Below the pieces are notes generated by a model. The model was given only the letters and a program-made list of their open reading frames with translations. It did no database searches and had not been told where the DNA came from. Both the position numbers and the translations under genes were made by a program. From an uncultured Lachnospiraceae bacterium (GTDB lineage Bacteria; Bacillota; Clostridia; Lachnospirales; Lachnospiraceae), in the NCBI GenBank assembly GCA_900315735.1, contig ONAD01000018.1, forward strand, positions 1-64,000: DNA of 64,000 bases. Reading direction: 5' to 3'. Of this stretch, positions 26,002 to 35,898 are shown piece by piece. Each line of letters starts with the position of its first letter. The first letter of the stretch is position 1.

Positions 26002-26790
26002 TTATGAAATCAGTCCAAAATGCTCCAATCCCTTATAAATGCCGTCTTCGTGCAATGGTGCTGTGATATAATCTGCTGCTTCTTTTGCTGCTTTGGTACC
26101 ATTTCCCATGGCAATTCCATGTTGCACATGCTTTAACATTTCCACATCATTGATACTGTCTCCAAATGCATAGGTATCTTCTTTCTCAATACCAAGAAGC
26201 TCACAGGTCTTTTCGATGCCGGACGCCTTGGAAAATCCTTTTGGAACAAACTCTGCACATGCCGCATCATGCACCAGCGGTGTGAAATTCTCTTCCAGAT
26301 GGGAAAGTACCTTAAGATAAGTATCATCCGGTGTGGAGCATGAAAACTTACTGATTTCCATTATTGCTTCATTTCCCGTTACCGGCAGCAAATCCTCTCC
26401 CAATGTCTCTTTTAATTTCAATCCATAAGGGTCTTCTTCAAATTCTTCCAGATCCATATACAAATTCCGGCTTCCCTCATATACCGTAGGAATTCCATAC
26501 TCTTTTAATATATGTATGGTATCCTCTATCAATTCCTGTTCTAATTTTTTATAAAAAAGTGTTTTTCCATCCATCTCTATCCAGGTACCGCAGCCTGCCA
26601 CGATTCCGTCGAATCCCAGTGCCAGCAGTCTTTCATCCTGAATAAATGCTCTGGTTCTTCCGCTGCAGAGATATGCCAGATGTCCATTCTCCCGCAGCTT
26701 CCGGATTGCTTCCTTTGTGCTCTCCGGTATCACAAAATGTTCGTCCCACAATGTTCCGTCAATATCAAAAAATACTGCTTTCCTGCTCAT
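26002..26790 (-). CDS. Cof-type HAD hydrolase
   Basis: 262 residues. HAD motif I FFDIDGTLWD, motif II LCSGRTRA, motif III lysine (GFSKASGIEKTCE), motif IV FGDSINDVEMLKH; a C2b cap lies between. This class dephosphorylates sugar phosphates, FMN or pyridoxal phosphate; substrate not readable. Single gene with its own promoter. Confidence 0.93.
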   Translation of the reverse strand: MSRKAVFFDIDGTLWDEHFVIPESTKEAIRKLRENGHLAYLCSGRTRAFIQDERLLALGFDGIVAGCGTWIEMDGKTLFYKKLEQELIEDTIHILKEYGIPTVYEGSRNLYMDLEEFEEDPYGLKLKETLGEDLLPVTGNEAIMEISKFSCSTPDDTYLKVLSHLEENFTPLVHDAACAEFVPKGFSKASGIEKTCELLGIEKEDTYAFGDSINDVEMLKHVQHGIAMGNGTKAAKEAADYITAPLHEDGIYKGLEHFGLIS

Positions 26791-26843
26791 TCTCTTTATG
26801 TCCTTTCGCTGTTTCTCTTCTCGCTCTTTTTGTCACAAGGATT

Positions 26844-26873
26844 ATTTTATGCCCCAAAAGCAGAATGTGTCAA
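26844..26873 (-). promoter_or_regulatory. Promoter of the Cof-type HAD gene
   Basis: Minus strand: perfect TTGACA (26873-26868), 18-bp spacer, TAAAAT (26849-26844), 54 bp before the ATG. Confidence 0.65.
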
Positions 26874-26958
26874 CCACGAAAAAGCCGCCTGCCACAGCTC
26901 ACCTTCCGGCGTCACCATAGTCAGACGACTTTCTTCTATCATTATATTGTAATTTTCA

Positions 26959-28452
26959 TTACTGTACAGAAAGATAAGAATATCCCATCAGACTTTCGTC
27001 CACTTCACGGGCTGCTTCTCTTCCTTCACGGATTGCCCATACAACCAGAGACTGTCCACGATGCATATCTCCTGCTGTGAAGACATTTTCCACGTTGGTC
27101 TTGTAATGACCGGCTTCTGTTGCCACATTGGTTCTGGCATTTAAGTCTACGCCGAACGCTTTGGCAATGTAATCTTCTGTTCCAAGGAAGCCTGCTGCAA
27201 TCAGAACCAGATCACAATCTAACTTGCTTTCGGAGCCCGGTACTTCCACCATCTGCATCCGTCCGGTCTTTTCATCCTTTTTGCCCTCTAATTTTACGGT
27301 TTTTAATCCGCAGAGCTTACCGTTCTTGTCTTTTAAGAACTCTTTTACGGTTGTCTGGTAAATACGAGGGTCGGAACCGAACATGGCAATAGCTTCTTCC
27401 TGACCATAGTCTGTCTTGCAGACTCTTGGCCACTCCGGCCATGGATTGTTCTCTGCACGCTCATCCGGTGCCTTTGGCATCATTTCAAGCTGGATGACAC
27501 TGGCTGCTCCGTGACGGATAGAAGTTCCGACACAGTCATTTCCGGTATCTCCACCACCGATGATAACTACTTTCTTGCCCTTGGCAGAAATATATTTGTT
27601 ATCCTTAAGTTCGGAATCCAAAAGGCTCTTGGTGGTTGCCTTTAAGAAATCTACTGCAAAGTAAATGCCTTCTGCATCTCTGCCCGGAGCTTTGATGTCT
27701 CTTGGATTCTTTGCTCCACAGGCTAAGATGACACGGTCATATTCTTTTAAGAGTTTTGCCGGTTTGATGTCTTTTCCGACATTGGCATTGGTAATAAACT
27801 CAACGCCCTCTTCTTTCATTATATTAATCTTACGGTCAATAACCCATTTTTCCAGCTTCATATTCGGGATTCCATACATCAAAAGTCCACCGACACGGTC
27901 ATCTCTTTCATATACGGTAACGGAATGTCCTCTTTTATTCAACTGGTCTGCGGCTGCAAGTCCGGCAGGACCGGAACCGATGATTGCAACTTTCTTTCCG
28001 GTACGGACTCTTGGAGGTTTTGCTGCAGCATATCCTTTTTCATAGGCATTTTCAATGATGCCATGCTCATTTGCCTTACAGGTTACCGGGTCTTCCCAGT
28101 GTCCACAGGTGCAGGCAGCTTCACAAAGTGCCGGACATACTCTTGAGGTAAATTCCGGGAAATTGTTTGTCTTGGTCAGACGGTTATATGCCTGTTCCCA
28201 GTTGTTGGTATATAAAAGGTCATTCCACTCTGGTACCAGGTTATGCAGCGGACATCCGCTGGTCATTCCCATGATATTCATTCCTGCCTGACAGAATGGC
28301 ACGCCGCAGTTCATACAACGTGCTGCCTGTACTCTTTGTTTCTCTTTTGAGAGAGGGGTATGGAACTCGTTAAAGTTCTTGATACGCTCCTTTGGTGCAA
28401 CCGCTGCTGCATTCTCTCTGTCATATTCCATAAATCCTGTTGGTTTTCCCAT
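26959..28452 (-). CDS. gltD: Glutamate synthase small subunit
   Basis: 497 residues. N-terminal cysteine clusters for 4Fe-4S centres ([28 protein letters not shown]), FAD motif [19 protein letters not shown] (near 153), NADPH motif [15 protein letters not shown] (near 290), and [20 protein letters not shown] at the end. It passes electrons from NADPH to GltB. It starts 14 nt after gltB. Confidence 0.97.
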   Translation of the reverse strand: MGKPTGFMEYDRENAAAVAPKERIKNFNEFHTPLSKEKQRVQAARCMNCGVPFCQAGMNIMGMTSGCPLHNLVPEWNDLLYTNNWEQAYNRLTKTNNFPEFTSRVCPALCEAACTCGHWEDPVTCKANEHGIIENAYEKGYAAAKPPRVRTGKKVAIIGSGPAGLAAADQLNKRGHSVTVYERDDRVGGLLMYGIPNMKLEKWVIDRKINIMKEEGVEFITNANVGKDIKPAKLLKEYDRVILACGAKNPRDIKAPGRDAEGIYFAVDFLKATTKSLLDSELKDNKYISAKGKKVVIIGGGDTGNDCVGTSIRHGAASVIQLEMMPKAPDERAENNPWPEWPRVCKTDYGQEEAIAMFGSDPRIYQTTVKEFLKDKNGKLCGLKTVKLEGKKDEKTGRMQMVEVPGSESKLDCDLVLIAAGFLGTEDYIAKAFGVDLNARTNVATEAGHYKTNVENVFTAGDMHRGQSLVVWAIREGREAAREVDESLMGYSYLSVQ

Positions 28453-28466
28453 TTTGCGTCCCCTCC

Positions 28467-31400
28467 TTAATTTCTTGTATTCGCATAAAATGCTTCAATC
28501 TGTGCCTGTTCGGAAGACAATCCTTTTTCTTCCATCTGAACAATTGCCATTAACATACGGTTATAATCGTATGGAATTACTTTCTTGAACTTCGGCAGAT
28601 ACTCACTGAAGTTATCTAAGATTTCTTTTCCCTTTTCAGAATTGGTCAAAGCTACGTGTTCTTTAATCATATCTTTTAATTCCATAACATCATATTTGTT
28701 TCCGACTTCTTCTGAGAATACCATTTCCTTATTGATTCTGGTATAAAGGTCGTTGTCCTCATCTAATACATAAGCGATACCACCGCTCATTCCGGCTGCA
28801 AAGTTTTTACCAGTCTTACCAAGGATAACCACACGTCCACCGGTCATGTATTCACATCCATGGTCACCGACACCTTCTACTACTGCAGAAGCTCCGGAAT
28901 TTCGTACGCAGAAACGTTCTCCTGCCACACCACTGATAAATGCTTTACCACTGGTTGCACCGTAAAGTGCTACGTTACCGATGATGATATTTTCATCCTT
29001 CTTATATTTCACACCTGCCGGAGCGTAGACAACCAGTTTTCCACCGGAAAGTCCTTTTCCGAAGTAATCGTTAGAATCTCCTACCAGTTCTAAGGTAAGT
29101 CCCTTTGGAATGAATGCGCCAAAGCTCTGTCCGCCGGCACCGGTACATTTTACGATAAAGGTATCTTCCTCTAAAGTATCGTCATATTTCTTTGTAATCT
29201 CGGAACCAAAGATGGTACCAAAGGAACGGTCTGTATTGCTTACTTCCACATCAATGCTTCTCTTCTGTTTCTTATCCAGTGCGGAAGAAAGCTGTTTTAA
29301 CAGCACAGTTTCGTCCTTGGTCTTCTCCAGTTCGAAATCGTATACATGTTTTGGATCAAATGTAACTTTCTCCTTTGGTCCTGCAAACGGGTTATTCAAA
29401 ATCTTGGAAAGGTCGATTTCTTTTTCCCGGTCTGTCAAATCCTCTCTTACCCGGAGAAGGTCACTTCTTCCTACCATTTCATCAATGGTACGGCAGCCTA
29501 ACTTCGCCATGATTTCTCTTAATTCTTCTGCAATAAACCGCATGAAGTTTTCTACATATTCCGGTTTTCCCGCGAAACGTTTCCGAAGCTCCGGATTCTG
29601 TGTTGCGATTCCGGCAGGGCAGGTATCCAGATTACATACACGCATCATCACGCATCCCATAGTTACCAGCGGTGCAGTTGCAAATCCGTACTCTTCTGCT
29701 CCAAGCAATGCAGCAATTGCTACATCACGGCCGCTCATCAGCTTACCATCTGTCTCGATTCTTACCTTATTACGAAGTCCGTTCATAATCAAAGTCTGGT
29801 GTGTCTCTGCAAGTCCAAGTTCCCAAGGAAGTCCTGCATTATGGATAGAACTGCTTGGTGCTGCACCGGTACCACCGTCATATCCGGAAATCAATACTAC
29901 CTGCGCTCCTGCTTTGGCAACACCGGCTGCGACTGTACCCACACCTGCTTCTGATACCAGTTTTACGGAAATTCTTGCATCACGGTTGGCATTCTTCAAA
30001 TCGTAAATCAACTGCTCCAAATCCTCGATGGAGTAGATATCATGATGAGGTGGCGGCGAAATCAAGGATACACCCGGTGTGGAAAGTCTTGTCTTTGCAA
30101 TCCAAGGATATACTTTCTTGCCCGGAAGGTGTCCACCTTCACCAGGTTTTGCACCCTGTGCCATCTTAATCTGAATCTCCTCTGCACTGACTAAGTAACG
30201 GCTGGTTACACCAAACCGGCCGGACGCTACCTGCTTGATTGCAGAACATCTGTCTAAGCTTGTATGTTTACTTGCGATACGGTCCGGATCTTCTCCACCC
30301 TCACCGGTATTGGATTTACCATGTAAGTGGTTCATGGCAATTGCCAGTGTCTCATGGGCTTCCTTGGAAATAGAACCATAGGACATCGCACCTGTTTTAA
30401 ATCTTGTTACAATAGAATCTACGCTTTCTACTTCTTCAATCGGAACACCTTTTTTCGGGAAATTGAAATCCATCAATCCACGAATATTGGCATCACGTTC
30501 TTCACTGTTCACAAGGTCTGTGTACTGTTTGAAAAGGTTGTAATCTCCACGTTTGGTTGATTCCTGTAAAAGGTGGATGGTTGCCGGATTATAAAGGTGA
30601 ACATCCGCTCCGCTTCTCATTTTGTGACGTCCCTTGCTGTCTAAGGTAAGGTCTGTCTCTAATCCCAATGGGTCATAGGCTGCAGAGTGCAGAGTATCTA
30701 CGTCTTTTGCAATGTCTTCCAGTGTAATTCCACCGATACGGCTTACGGTATTTGTGAAATATTTATCGATTACTGCAGAGTCAATACCAATTGCCTCAAA
30801 AATCTTAGAACCCTGATAAGACTGAATGGTTGAAATACCCATTTTGGAAGCAATTTTTACGATACCACTGATAATTGCCTGATTGTAATCATGGATTGCT
30901 GCATAGTAATCCTTGTCTAACATATGCTCGTCTACTAACTGTTTTACGGTATCCTGTGCCAGATATGGATTGATTGCACAGGCACCATAACCAAGCAATG
31001 TTGCAAAATGATGTACTTCTCTTGGTTCACCGGATTCCAGAATCATGGCAACTGCAGTTCTCTTCTTGGTCTTTACCAGATGCTGCTGCAAACCGGATAC
31101 TGCCAGAAGGGATGGGATTGCCACATGGTTCTCATCAATGCCACGGTCGGAAAGAATCAGGATATTTGCACCGTCACGGTATGCACGGTCTGCTTCTACA
31201 AACAGATGATCCAATGCTTTTTCCAGGCTTGTATTCTTATAATATGTAGTAGGAAGAACCACAACCTTGAATCCTTCTACTTTCATATTTTTAATTTTCA
31301 TCAAATCTGTGTTGGTAAGAATCGGGTTATCTACCTTTAATACCTGACAGTTAATCGCCTTTTCTTCCAGCAGGTTACCATCTTCTCCGATATATACGGT

Positions 31401-33020
31401 AGTTGATGTTACCACTTTCTCACGAATGGAATCAATTGGCGGGTTTGTTACCTGTGCAAATAACTGTTTGAAATAATTAAACAGTGGCTGATGGTCTCCT
31501 GCCAGTGCTGCCAGCGGAGTATCAATACCCATTGCAGAAGTTCCTTCTCCTCCGTTTAATGCCATCGGAAGGATTGCTTCACGCAGTGATTCGTAAGTAT
31601 AACCGAATGCTTTCTGCATTCTCTGACGCTCTTCTTTGGTATATTCCGGAACACGCTGATTTGGAATCTTTAAATCCTCCAGTTTAATCAGGTTACGGTC
31701 AAGCCATTCACCATAAGGCTGTTTGCTTGCGTAATACTCTTTTAATTCATCATCATCAATGACTCTTCCCTGGATGGTATCTACTAAGAGCATTTTACCC
31801 GGACGAAGTCTTTCTTTTACAACAATCTTGGTCGGATCAATATCAAGTACTCCGACCTCGGAAGAAAGAATCAGCTGGTCATCATCGGTAATATAATATC
31901 TGGAAGGTCTTAATCCATTACGGTCAAGAACAGCTCCCATGACATCTCCATCTGAGAAAAGAATGGAGGCTGGTCCATCCCACGGCTCCATCATGGTTGC
32001 ATAGTACTGATAGAAGTCTTTCTTCTTCTGGGACATGGTATTGTTATTTGCCCATGGCTCCGGAATCATAATCATAACTGCCAGTGGTAAATCCATTCCA
32101 CTCATTACCAGGAACTCTAAGGTATTATCTAACATTGCTGAGTCAGAACCTTCGGAATTAATAACTGGAAGGACTTTCTGCAGTTCCCCTTTCAGTTCTT
32201 CGGACTCCATGGTCTCTTCACGGGCAAGCATCTTATCTGCATTACCTTTGATGGTATTAATCTCTCCGTTATGTACGATGAAACGGTTCGGATGTGCTCT
32301 CTCCCAGCTTGGATTGGTGTTGGTTGAGAATCTGGAGTGTACGGTTGCGATTGCAGATTCATAATCCTTATCCTGAAGGTCTGCAAAGAACAGACGCAGC
32401 TGATCTACTAAAAACATTCCCTTATATACGATGGTTCGGCTGGAAAGGGATACTACATAAGTATCATCATTGGACTGCTCGAATACTCGTCTTGCCACAT
32501 ACAGCCGGCGGTCAAAATCAAGTCCCTTTGCTACTTCAGCAGGACGTTTTACAAATCCCTGCATGATATATGGCATACAGTCTACTGCTTTCTGTCCCAG
32601 TTTATCCGGGTCAGTCGGAACTTTTCTCCATCCTAAGAATTTCATTCCTTCCTTTTCCACGATAACCTCAAACATCTTCTTTGCCTGATTCCGTTTCAGC
32701 TCATCCTGTGGGAAGAAAAACATTCCGACACCGTAATCTCTTTCTCCACCAAGTTCAATCCCTGATTCCTTTGCTACTTTGGAGAAAAATTTGTGTGATA
32801 CCTGAAGCAGAATACCAACACCGTCACCGGTTTTTCCTTCTGCATCCTTACCAGCTCTGTGCTTTAAGTTCTCTACGATTTTTAAAGCATTTTCTACCGT
32901 CGCATGGGATTTGATACCTTTGATGTTTACCACAGCTCCGATACCGCAGTTATCATGTTCAAAATTCGGATCATACATACCCTGTGCTACTGCTGTACTT
33001 TCATTCCACTGTTCTGTCAT
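28467..33020 (-). CDS. gltB: Glutamate synthase large subunit
   Basis: 1517 residues, full length. The N-terminal glutamine amidotransferase domain has its nucleophile Cys in NCGIGAVVN (near residue 25), after a short leader that would have to be removed to free it. Then a central domain, an FMN-binding synthase domain (SGYDGGTGAAP, MGCVMMRVCNLDTCPAGIATQ with the 3Fe-4S cysteines) and a C-terminal beta-helix (GGRVVILGKTGKNFAAGMSGG). It makes two glutamates from glutamine and 2-oxoglutarate. Confidence 0.97.
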   Translation of the reverse strand: MTEQWNESTAVAQGMYDPNFEHDNCGIGAVVNIKGIKSHATVENALKIVENLKHRAGKDAEGKTGDGVGILLQVSHKFFSKVAKESGIELGGERDYGVGMFFFPQDELKRNQAKKMFEVIVEKEGMKFLGWRKVPTDPDKLGQKAVDCMPYIMQGFVKRPAEVAKGLDFDRRLYVARRVFEQSNDDTYVVSLSSRTIVYKGMFLVDQLRLFFADLQDKDYESAIATVHSRFSTNTNPSWERAHPNRFIVHNGEINTIKGNADKMLAREETMESEELKGELQKVLPVINSEGSDSAMLDNTLEFLVMSGMDLPLAVMIMIPEPWANNNTMSQKKKDFYQYYATMMEPWDGPASILFSDGDVMGAVLDRNGLRPSRYYITDDDQLILSSEVGVLDIDPTKIVVKERLRPGKMLLVDTIQGRVIDDDELKEYYASKQPYGEWLDRNLIKLEDLKIPNQRVPEYTKEERQRMQKAFGYTYESLREAILPMALNGGEGTSAMGIDTPLAALAGDHQPLFNYFKQLFAQVTNPPIDSIREKVVTSTTVYIGEDGNLLEEKAINCQVLKVDNPILTNTDLMKIKNMKVEGFKVVVLPTTYYKNTSLEKALDHLFVEADRAYRDGANILILSDRGIDENHVAIPSLLAVSGLQQHLVKTKKRTAVAMILESGEPREVHHFATLLGYGACAINPYLAQDTVKQLVDEHMLDKDYYAAIHDYNQAIISGIVKIASKMGISTIQSYQGSKIFEAIGIDSAVIDKYFTNTVSRIGGITLEDIAKDVDTLHSAAYDPLGLETDLTLDSKGRHKMRSGADVHLYNPATIHLLQESTKRGDYNLFKQYTDLVNSEERDANIRGLMDFNFPKKGVPIEEVESVDSIVTRFKTGAMSYGSISKEAHETLAIAMNHLHGKSNTGEGGEDPDRIASKHTSLDRCSAIKQVASGRFGVTSRYLVSAEEIQIKMAQGAKPGEGGHLPGKKVYPWIAKTRLSTPGVSLISPPPHHDIYSIEDLEQLIYDLKNANRDARISVKLVSEAGVGTVAAGVAKAGAQVVLISGYDGGTGAAPSSSIHNAGLPWELGLAETHQTLIMNGLRNKVRIETDGKLMSGRDVAIAALLGAEEYGFATAPLVTMGCVMMRVCNLDTCPAGIATQNPELRKRFAGKPEYVENFMRFIAEELREIMAKLGCRTIDEMVGRSDLLRVREDLTDREKEIDLSKILNNPFAGPKEKVTFDPKHVYDFELEKTKDETVLLKQLSSALDKKQKRSIDVEVSNTDRSFGTIFGSEITKKYDDTLEEDTFIVKCTGAGGQSFGAFIPKGLTLELVGDSNDYFGKGLSGGKLVVYAPAGVKYKKDENIIIGNVALYGATSGKAFISGVAGERFCVRNSGASAVVEGVGDHGCEYMTGGRVVILGKTGKNFAAGMSGGIAYVLDEDNDLYTRINKEMVFSEEVGNKYDVMELKDMIKEHVALTNSEKGKEILDNFSEYLPKFKKVIPYDYNRMLMAIVQMEEKGLSSEQAQIEAFYANTRN

Positions 33021-33155
33021 AATCGTTCCCTTTCTGCTTTCTCTTTATTTTCTGTCTTACTTTGTTACCTGCACTCTGCTGCTTTAAAGTGCTTTTATTT
33101 TCTGAACTAAGTTTACACCCGCCGCAATATACTTTGCAACAGTTTTTTTCTCGCT

Positions 33156-33176
33156 ATTGTCTGATTATTAGACAAT
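33156..33176. promoter_or_regulatory. Inverted repeat upstream of gltB
   Basis: ATTGTCT-N7-AGACAAT, 136 bp before the gltB start. It could be an operator of a nitrogen or glutamate-responsive regulator or a small hairpin in the leader. No clear promoter boxes could be fixed nearby. Confidence 0.4.
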
Positions 33177-33227
33177 TTATTTTATATTCTTTTATTGTAT
33201 TTATATTTGTCGGTTTTTTGCATATAA

Positions 33228-33289
33228 AAAAGGCTTATCAAAACAATTCAACGTGTTTTTTGTTGAAAATATTTTTTCATAAGCCTTTT
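33228..33289 (-). terminator. Nested terminator hairpin upstream of gltB
   Basis: Outer arms AAAAGGCTTAT / ATAAGCCTTTT and inner arms TTCAAC / GTTGAA; on the minus strand TTTTTT follows the outer stem. It would stop transcripts coming from the inverted-repeat element and truncated adhesin, or act in the gltB leader. Confidence 0.65.
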
Positions 33290-33365
33290 GTTTTTGCATG
33301 ATATTTTAAATTGTGTCTAAATTGTTTTTCAGTTGTACTGGGATTTCTTGGGAAGGTTTTGAGAA

Positions 33366-33590
33366 TCTCTGCCCTTTCGTCGAATACAGATATTACATAA
33401 GGACTGTAAGGGGCACTAGGAATTTCGATATACTTTTTATCCTATCCGGCAACCGGTGCAAATTCACATCCATGTTCATATGCACCTCGCCGGCACATCC
33501 TTGTGCCAGCCGTTGCCAGAATATCAAACGAAATTCCTAGTGCCCCTAACAGCCCTTATTATATATCTGTATTTCGATGAAAAGGCAGAT
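33366..33590. mobile_element. 225-bp inverted-repeat element (MITE-like)
   Basis: Two arms of about 60 bp (33368-33427 and 33529-33590) are near-perfect reverse complements: TCTGCC(C/T)TTTC...CAGATAT at the outside, GGGGCACTAGGAATTTCG at the inside. The centre has further hairpins (GGCACA-N4-TGTGCC; CCGGCAACCGG). No transposase is coded; a 75-codon frame across it is a by-product. Together with the truncated adhesin beside it, this looks like a non-autonomous insertion. The rest of 33021-33611 holds the gltB leader signals listed separately. Confidence 0.65.
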
Positions 33591-33611
33591 AAGCATCAAT
33601 ATCCATAAGGT

Positions 33612-34238
33612 TTACCATGTTTTTAATACCATCTGCGGTAGTATAGTGGCTGCATTCCCCTTAAAGGCATCAGAATCATCACTACAACCATCATACACCC
33701 AGGATAAAGTCATATGGGTAATAACATAAGCATACGGGCGAACATTCTCCTGCAGCATGTTATACATACCCTTATCACTTTCATATCCCGGTCCACCATA
33801 TCCATAGTAGGCTACTGCTGAAAGCAGTGCATCATTGGATACGGAAGCTGTATACTGTCCATTGCTCGGATTTGCTTTACTTGGTTCCAGACAATAAACT
33901 ACAGTTCCATCTGAAAGACTATACTGGTGTGTCTGATAGCCATTGTAATTAATTGTCTTTCCTACGGTTAAATCTACATTAAAATCATAGTTTCCAGAGG
34001 CATAAGTTTTAACTACCAATCCCTCATCGGCACTATTTAGAGCAATCTGCTCCGCTTCATGCTCTTTGTTTTCTTCTTCCGCCTTGCGTACCAGTTCATC
34101 AAAGTTATCTGAAAGAATCGATTCTTCCTGCTCCGGTAAACTTTCCGCAAAAGCAGTTAGCGGACTGGCTGCCATACAGACACATAATGCTGCAGCCATG
34201 AACGCTTTTAACTTCTGTTTTACGCTAAATTTCTTCAT
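33612..34238 (-). pseudogene. Truncated thioester-domain surface adhesin
   Basis: 208 residues from ATG 34238 (MKKFSVKQK, GGAGG upstream). Signal peptide 1-31, an acidic linker, then the first part of a thioester (TED/TQXA-type) domain: thioester Cys in VVYCLEPSKANPSNGQY, SAVAYYGYGGPGY, YAYVITHMTLSWVYDGCSDDSDAFKG. The frame then stops in MVLKTW at 33612, where family members run on for hundreds of residues of stalk plus an LPXTG anchor. The Gln of the TQXA motif is His here. The break lies about 20 bp from the inverted-repeat element, so I call it a remnant; a short secreted form cannot be ruled out. Confidence 0.7.
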
Positions 34239-34278
34239 ACTTTCCGTTTTCCTCCTTCCATTTGCTAAAAAAAAGCAT

Positions 34279-34307
34279 AAAAAAAGAACCGATAGCATTA
34301 TCAGTTC
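34279..34307 (-). terminator. Terminator-like hairpin in the leader of the truncated adhesin
   Basis: Stem GAACTGAT / ATCGGTTC with one G-T pair, then seven T on the minus strand, 41-48 bp before the ATG at 34238. It follows another terminator at 34389, so it may be an attenuator for the adhesin gene. Confidence 0.65.
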
Positions 34308-34381
34308 CCAGTTACCTTTATATTTTGTTTTCTATCCTCCCTTCCACTAAGCTATACGTACCGAATTCCGGTACAAGTATC

Positions 34382-34422
34382 TATAAAAAAAGGACTCAAA
34401 GTAAAATCACCTTGAATCCTTC
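34382..34422 (-). terminator. Terminator of the lipoprotein gene
   Basis: AAGGATTCAAGGT pairs with ACTTTGAGTCCTT (two wobble or mismatched pairs), followed by seven T on the minus strand. Confidence 0.8.
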
Positions 34423-34452
34423 TCTTACCATCTTTATACAAAATCTATTCCA

Positions 34453-35241
34453 TTAATTAATGGATATGCCGGAACCTACCGGTCCAATTTCTCCGCATCC
34501 GCTACACTGTGCATAAGGAGCCACGTCCTGTACCCATACCTGTTGTGTTTCTGCATCATGATGGACAGTTCCTGTCTGAATCTGTACATATTCCGTATGA
34601 TAAGCATAACAAGCTCCATTACTTGATTTTATATGACTAATAATATTACTTTCGCCTGTAATATCAGTCCCACACTGATTACAAATAGTCTTACATTGTT
34701 CCTCATATACCGGCTCGTCCCAAGCTTCTTTAACAACCTGTGTCTCATAATGACCACTGCCCTCGTGCAGCATCCACTTATGTTCATGTGCCGGAGCTGC
34801 ATTATTGTTAGAAACATTGGTGTTGCTATTATCGGTGTTGCTATTGCTGCTTCCAGTTGTTCCACTGGAATTACTGGTAGTTGTTCCGGCTGATGCAGTG
34901 CTGCCTGCACTTGCCTTATTACCGGAATTGCTGTTGCCCTTATTTGATTTGCTTGTATTATTGTCAGATGGCTGTGCTGCAGTATTCTCTGCACTGGAAA
35001 TATTGCTCTCCAGCTTTCCAGTTGTCTCCTGCTCGGCAACTGCCTCTGTTTCCGGCTCTTCTGTCTCTGTAGCCGCTTCCACTTCTTCCGTTGCTGGCTC
35101 TTCTGTTCCTGCCACCTCTTCGGTAGCTTCTGTATTTATAACAGTTTCCTTATCAGCGGTAGTATCTTTTTTCCCGCCGCAGGCTGCCATACTTACTGTT
35201 ACCATCAACATTGTTGCAATCATCGCTAATCTTTTCTTCAT
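34453..35241 (-). CDS. Lipoprotein with cysteine-pair C-terminal domain
   Basis: 262 residues. Lipobox SMAACG (Cys21); a long Thr/Glu then Ser/Asn/Gly low-complexity stalk (about 25-135); a C-terminal domain of about 120 residues with HEHKWMLHEG, CKTICNQCGTD and CSGCGE, the last two able to bind a metal such as zinc. This EHKW/CNxCG type domain occurs on Clostridia surface proteins but has no assigned job. It lies between the truncated adhesin and hicB and has its own RBS (GGGAGG). Confidence 0.75.
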   Translation of the reverse strand: MKKRLAMIATMLMVTVSMAACGGKKDTTADKETVINTEATEEVAGTEEPATEEVEAATETEEPETEAVAEQETTGKLESNISSAENTAAQPSDNNTSKSNKGNSNSGNKASAGSTASAGTTTSNSSGTTGSSNSNTDNSNTNVSNNNAAPAHEHKWMLHEGSGHYETQVVKEAWDEPVYEEQCKTICNQCGTDITGESNIISHIKSSNGACYAYHTEYVQIQTGTVHHDAETQQVWVQDVAPYAQCSGCGEIGPVGSGISIN

Positions 35242-35295
35242 AATGATTTCCTCCCATCAGCTTTTCTTTTTTTGTCAATTATAATATAACAAACA

Positions 35296-35631
35296 CTACA
35301 GCTTAACCATATTGTCGATTGCCTCTTCCACCGCAGCATTTAAACTTTTTCCATGCTCCATAGCATAGATTGCAATAGTTCTATGCAATTCCGGACTAAT
35401 TCTTACATTAAAAGTCCCCTTATAAGGTTGCTCTGGTTCAATATTTCTCTCCTTACAATCCTCAAGATATTCATCCACTGCATTATGGAAATCCTGCTCT
35501 AATTCCTTTACGGATGCCCCTTCATAGGAAATCAGCGATTTAATACCGATTACTTTACCAAATAAACAATTATCTTCTTTCGAAAACTCTACTGTACCAT
35601 TATAATTTTTGTATGATAGTAAGTCACTCAT
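35296..35631 (-). CDS. hicB: HicB-family antitoxin
   Basis: 111 residues: an N-terminal RNase-H-like HicB fold (YKNYNGTVEFSKEDNCLFGKVIGI...YEGASVKELEQDFHNAVDEYLEDC) and a C-terminal ribbon-helix-helix (FNVRISPELHRTIAIYAMEHGKSLNAAVEEAI) for DNA binding. It should neutralise HicA and repress the operon. It overlaps the hicA stop by 4 nt. Confidence 0.93.
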   Translation of the reverse strand: MSDLLSYKNYNGTVEFSKEDNCLFGKVIGIKSLISYEGASVKELEQDFHNAVDEYLEDCKERNIEPEQPYKGTFNVRISPELHRTIAIYAMEHGKSLNAAVEEAIDNMVKL

Positions 35632-35879
35632 AATACGCCATCCTTTCTTAGTTTTTCAATCACCTGGTCTAAAATATAGCGTTTTAATGTCCCATTAGGA
35701 TGAGGTCTATGAAAATTTATCACTTCATTAGAACCATCCTTTATAAATTTTACCCCTGAACCAGTGCCTCCCTGTTTTAATTCATATCCCAAATAGGAAA
35801 GTAATGATACCATTTCATCAAAGGTAAAATCTTTTGGCTTCTGCAAAAGTTTCTCTAATAATTTATCCTTTCTGCTCAT
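35628..35879 (-). CDS. hicA: HicA-family mRNA interferase toxin
   Basis: 83 residues, a dsRBD-like HicA fold: LEKLLQKPKDFTFDEMVSLLSYLGYEL, GTGSGVKFI, then FHRPHPNGTLKRYILDQVIEKL. The histidine normally following G.SH in many HicA proteins is replaced by GSGV; the FHRPHP histidines are kept, as in the pfam subfamily with that layout. It cleaves mRNA when free of HicB. It comes first in the operon. Confidence 0.9.
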   Translation of the reverse strand: MSRKDKLLEKLLQKPKDFTFDEMVSLLSYLGYELKQGGTGSGVKFIKDGSNEVINFHRPHPNGTLKRYILDQVIEKLRKDGVL

Positions 35880-35898
35880 AAATTTCTTCTCCTTTTAT

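Noticed and set aside
26847-26942. 31-codon minus-strand frame before the HAD gene
   Set aside because: No RBS, and it overlaps the promoter TTGACA-18-TAAAAT of the HAD gene.
29110-30006. Long plus-strand frame of 298 codons inside gltB
   Set aside because: Antisense shadow of gltB with no RBS; codon pattern follows the third positions of the real gene.
33156-33289. Riboswitch in the gltB leader
   Set aside because: The hairpins match no riboswitch pattern I know (no glutamine or other aptamer core); kept as inverted repeat and terminator only.
33313-33540. 75-codon plus-strand frame across the palindromic element
   Set aside because: It runs through both hairpin arms, has no RBS and no protein-like composition; best seen as a by-product of the repeat.
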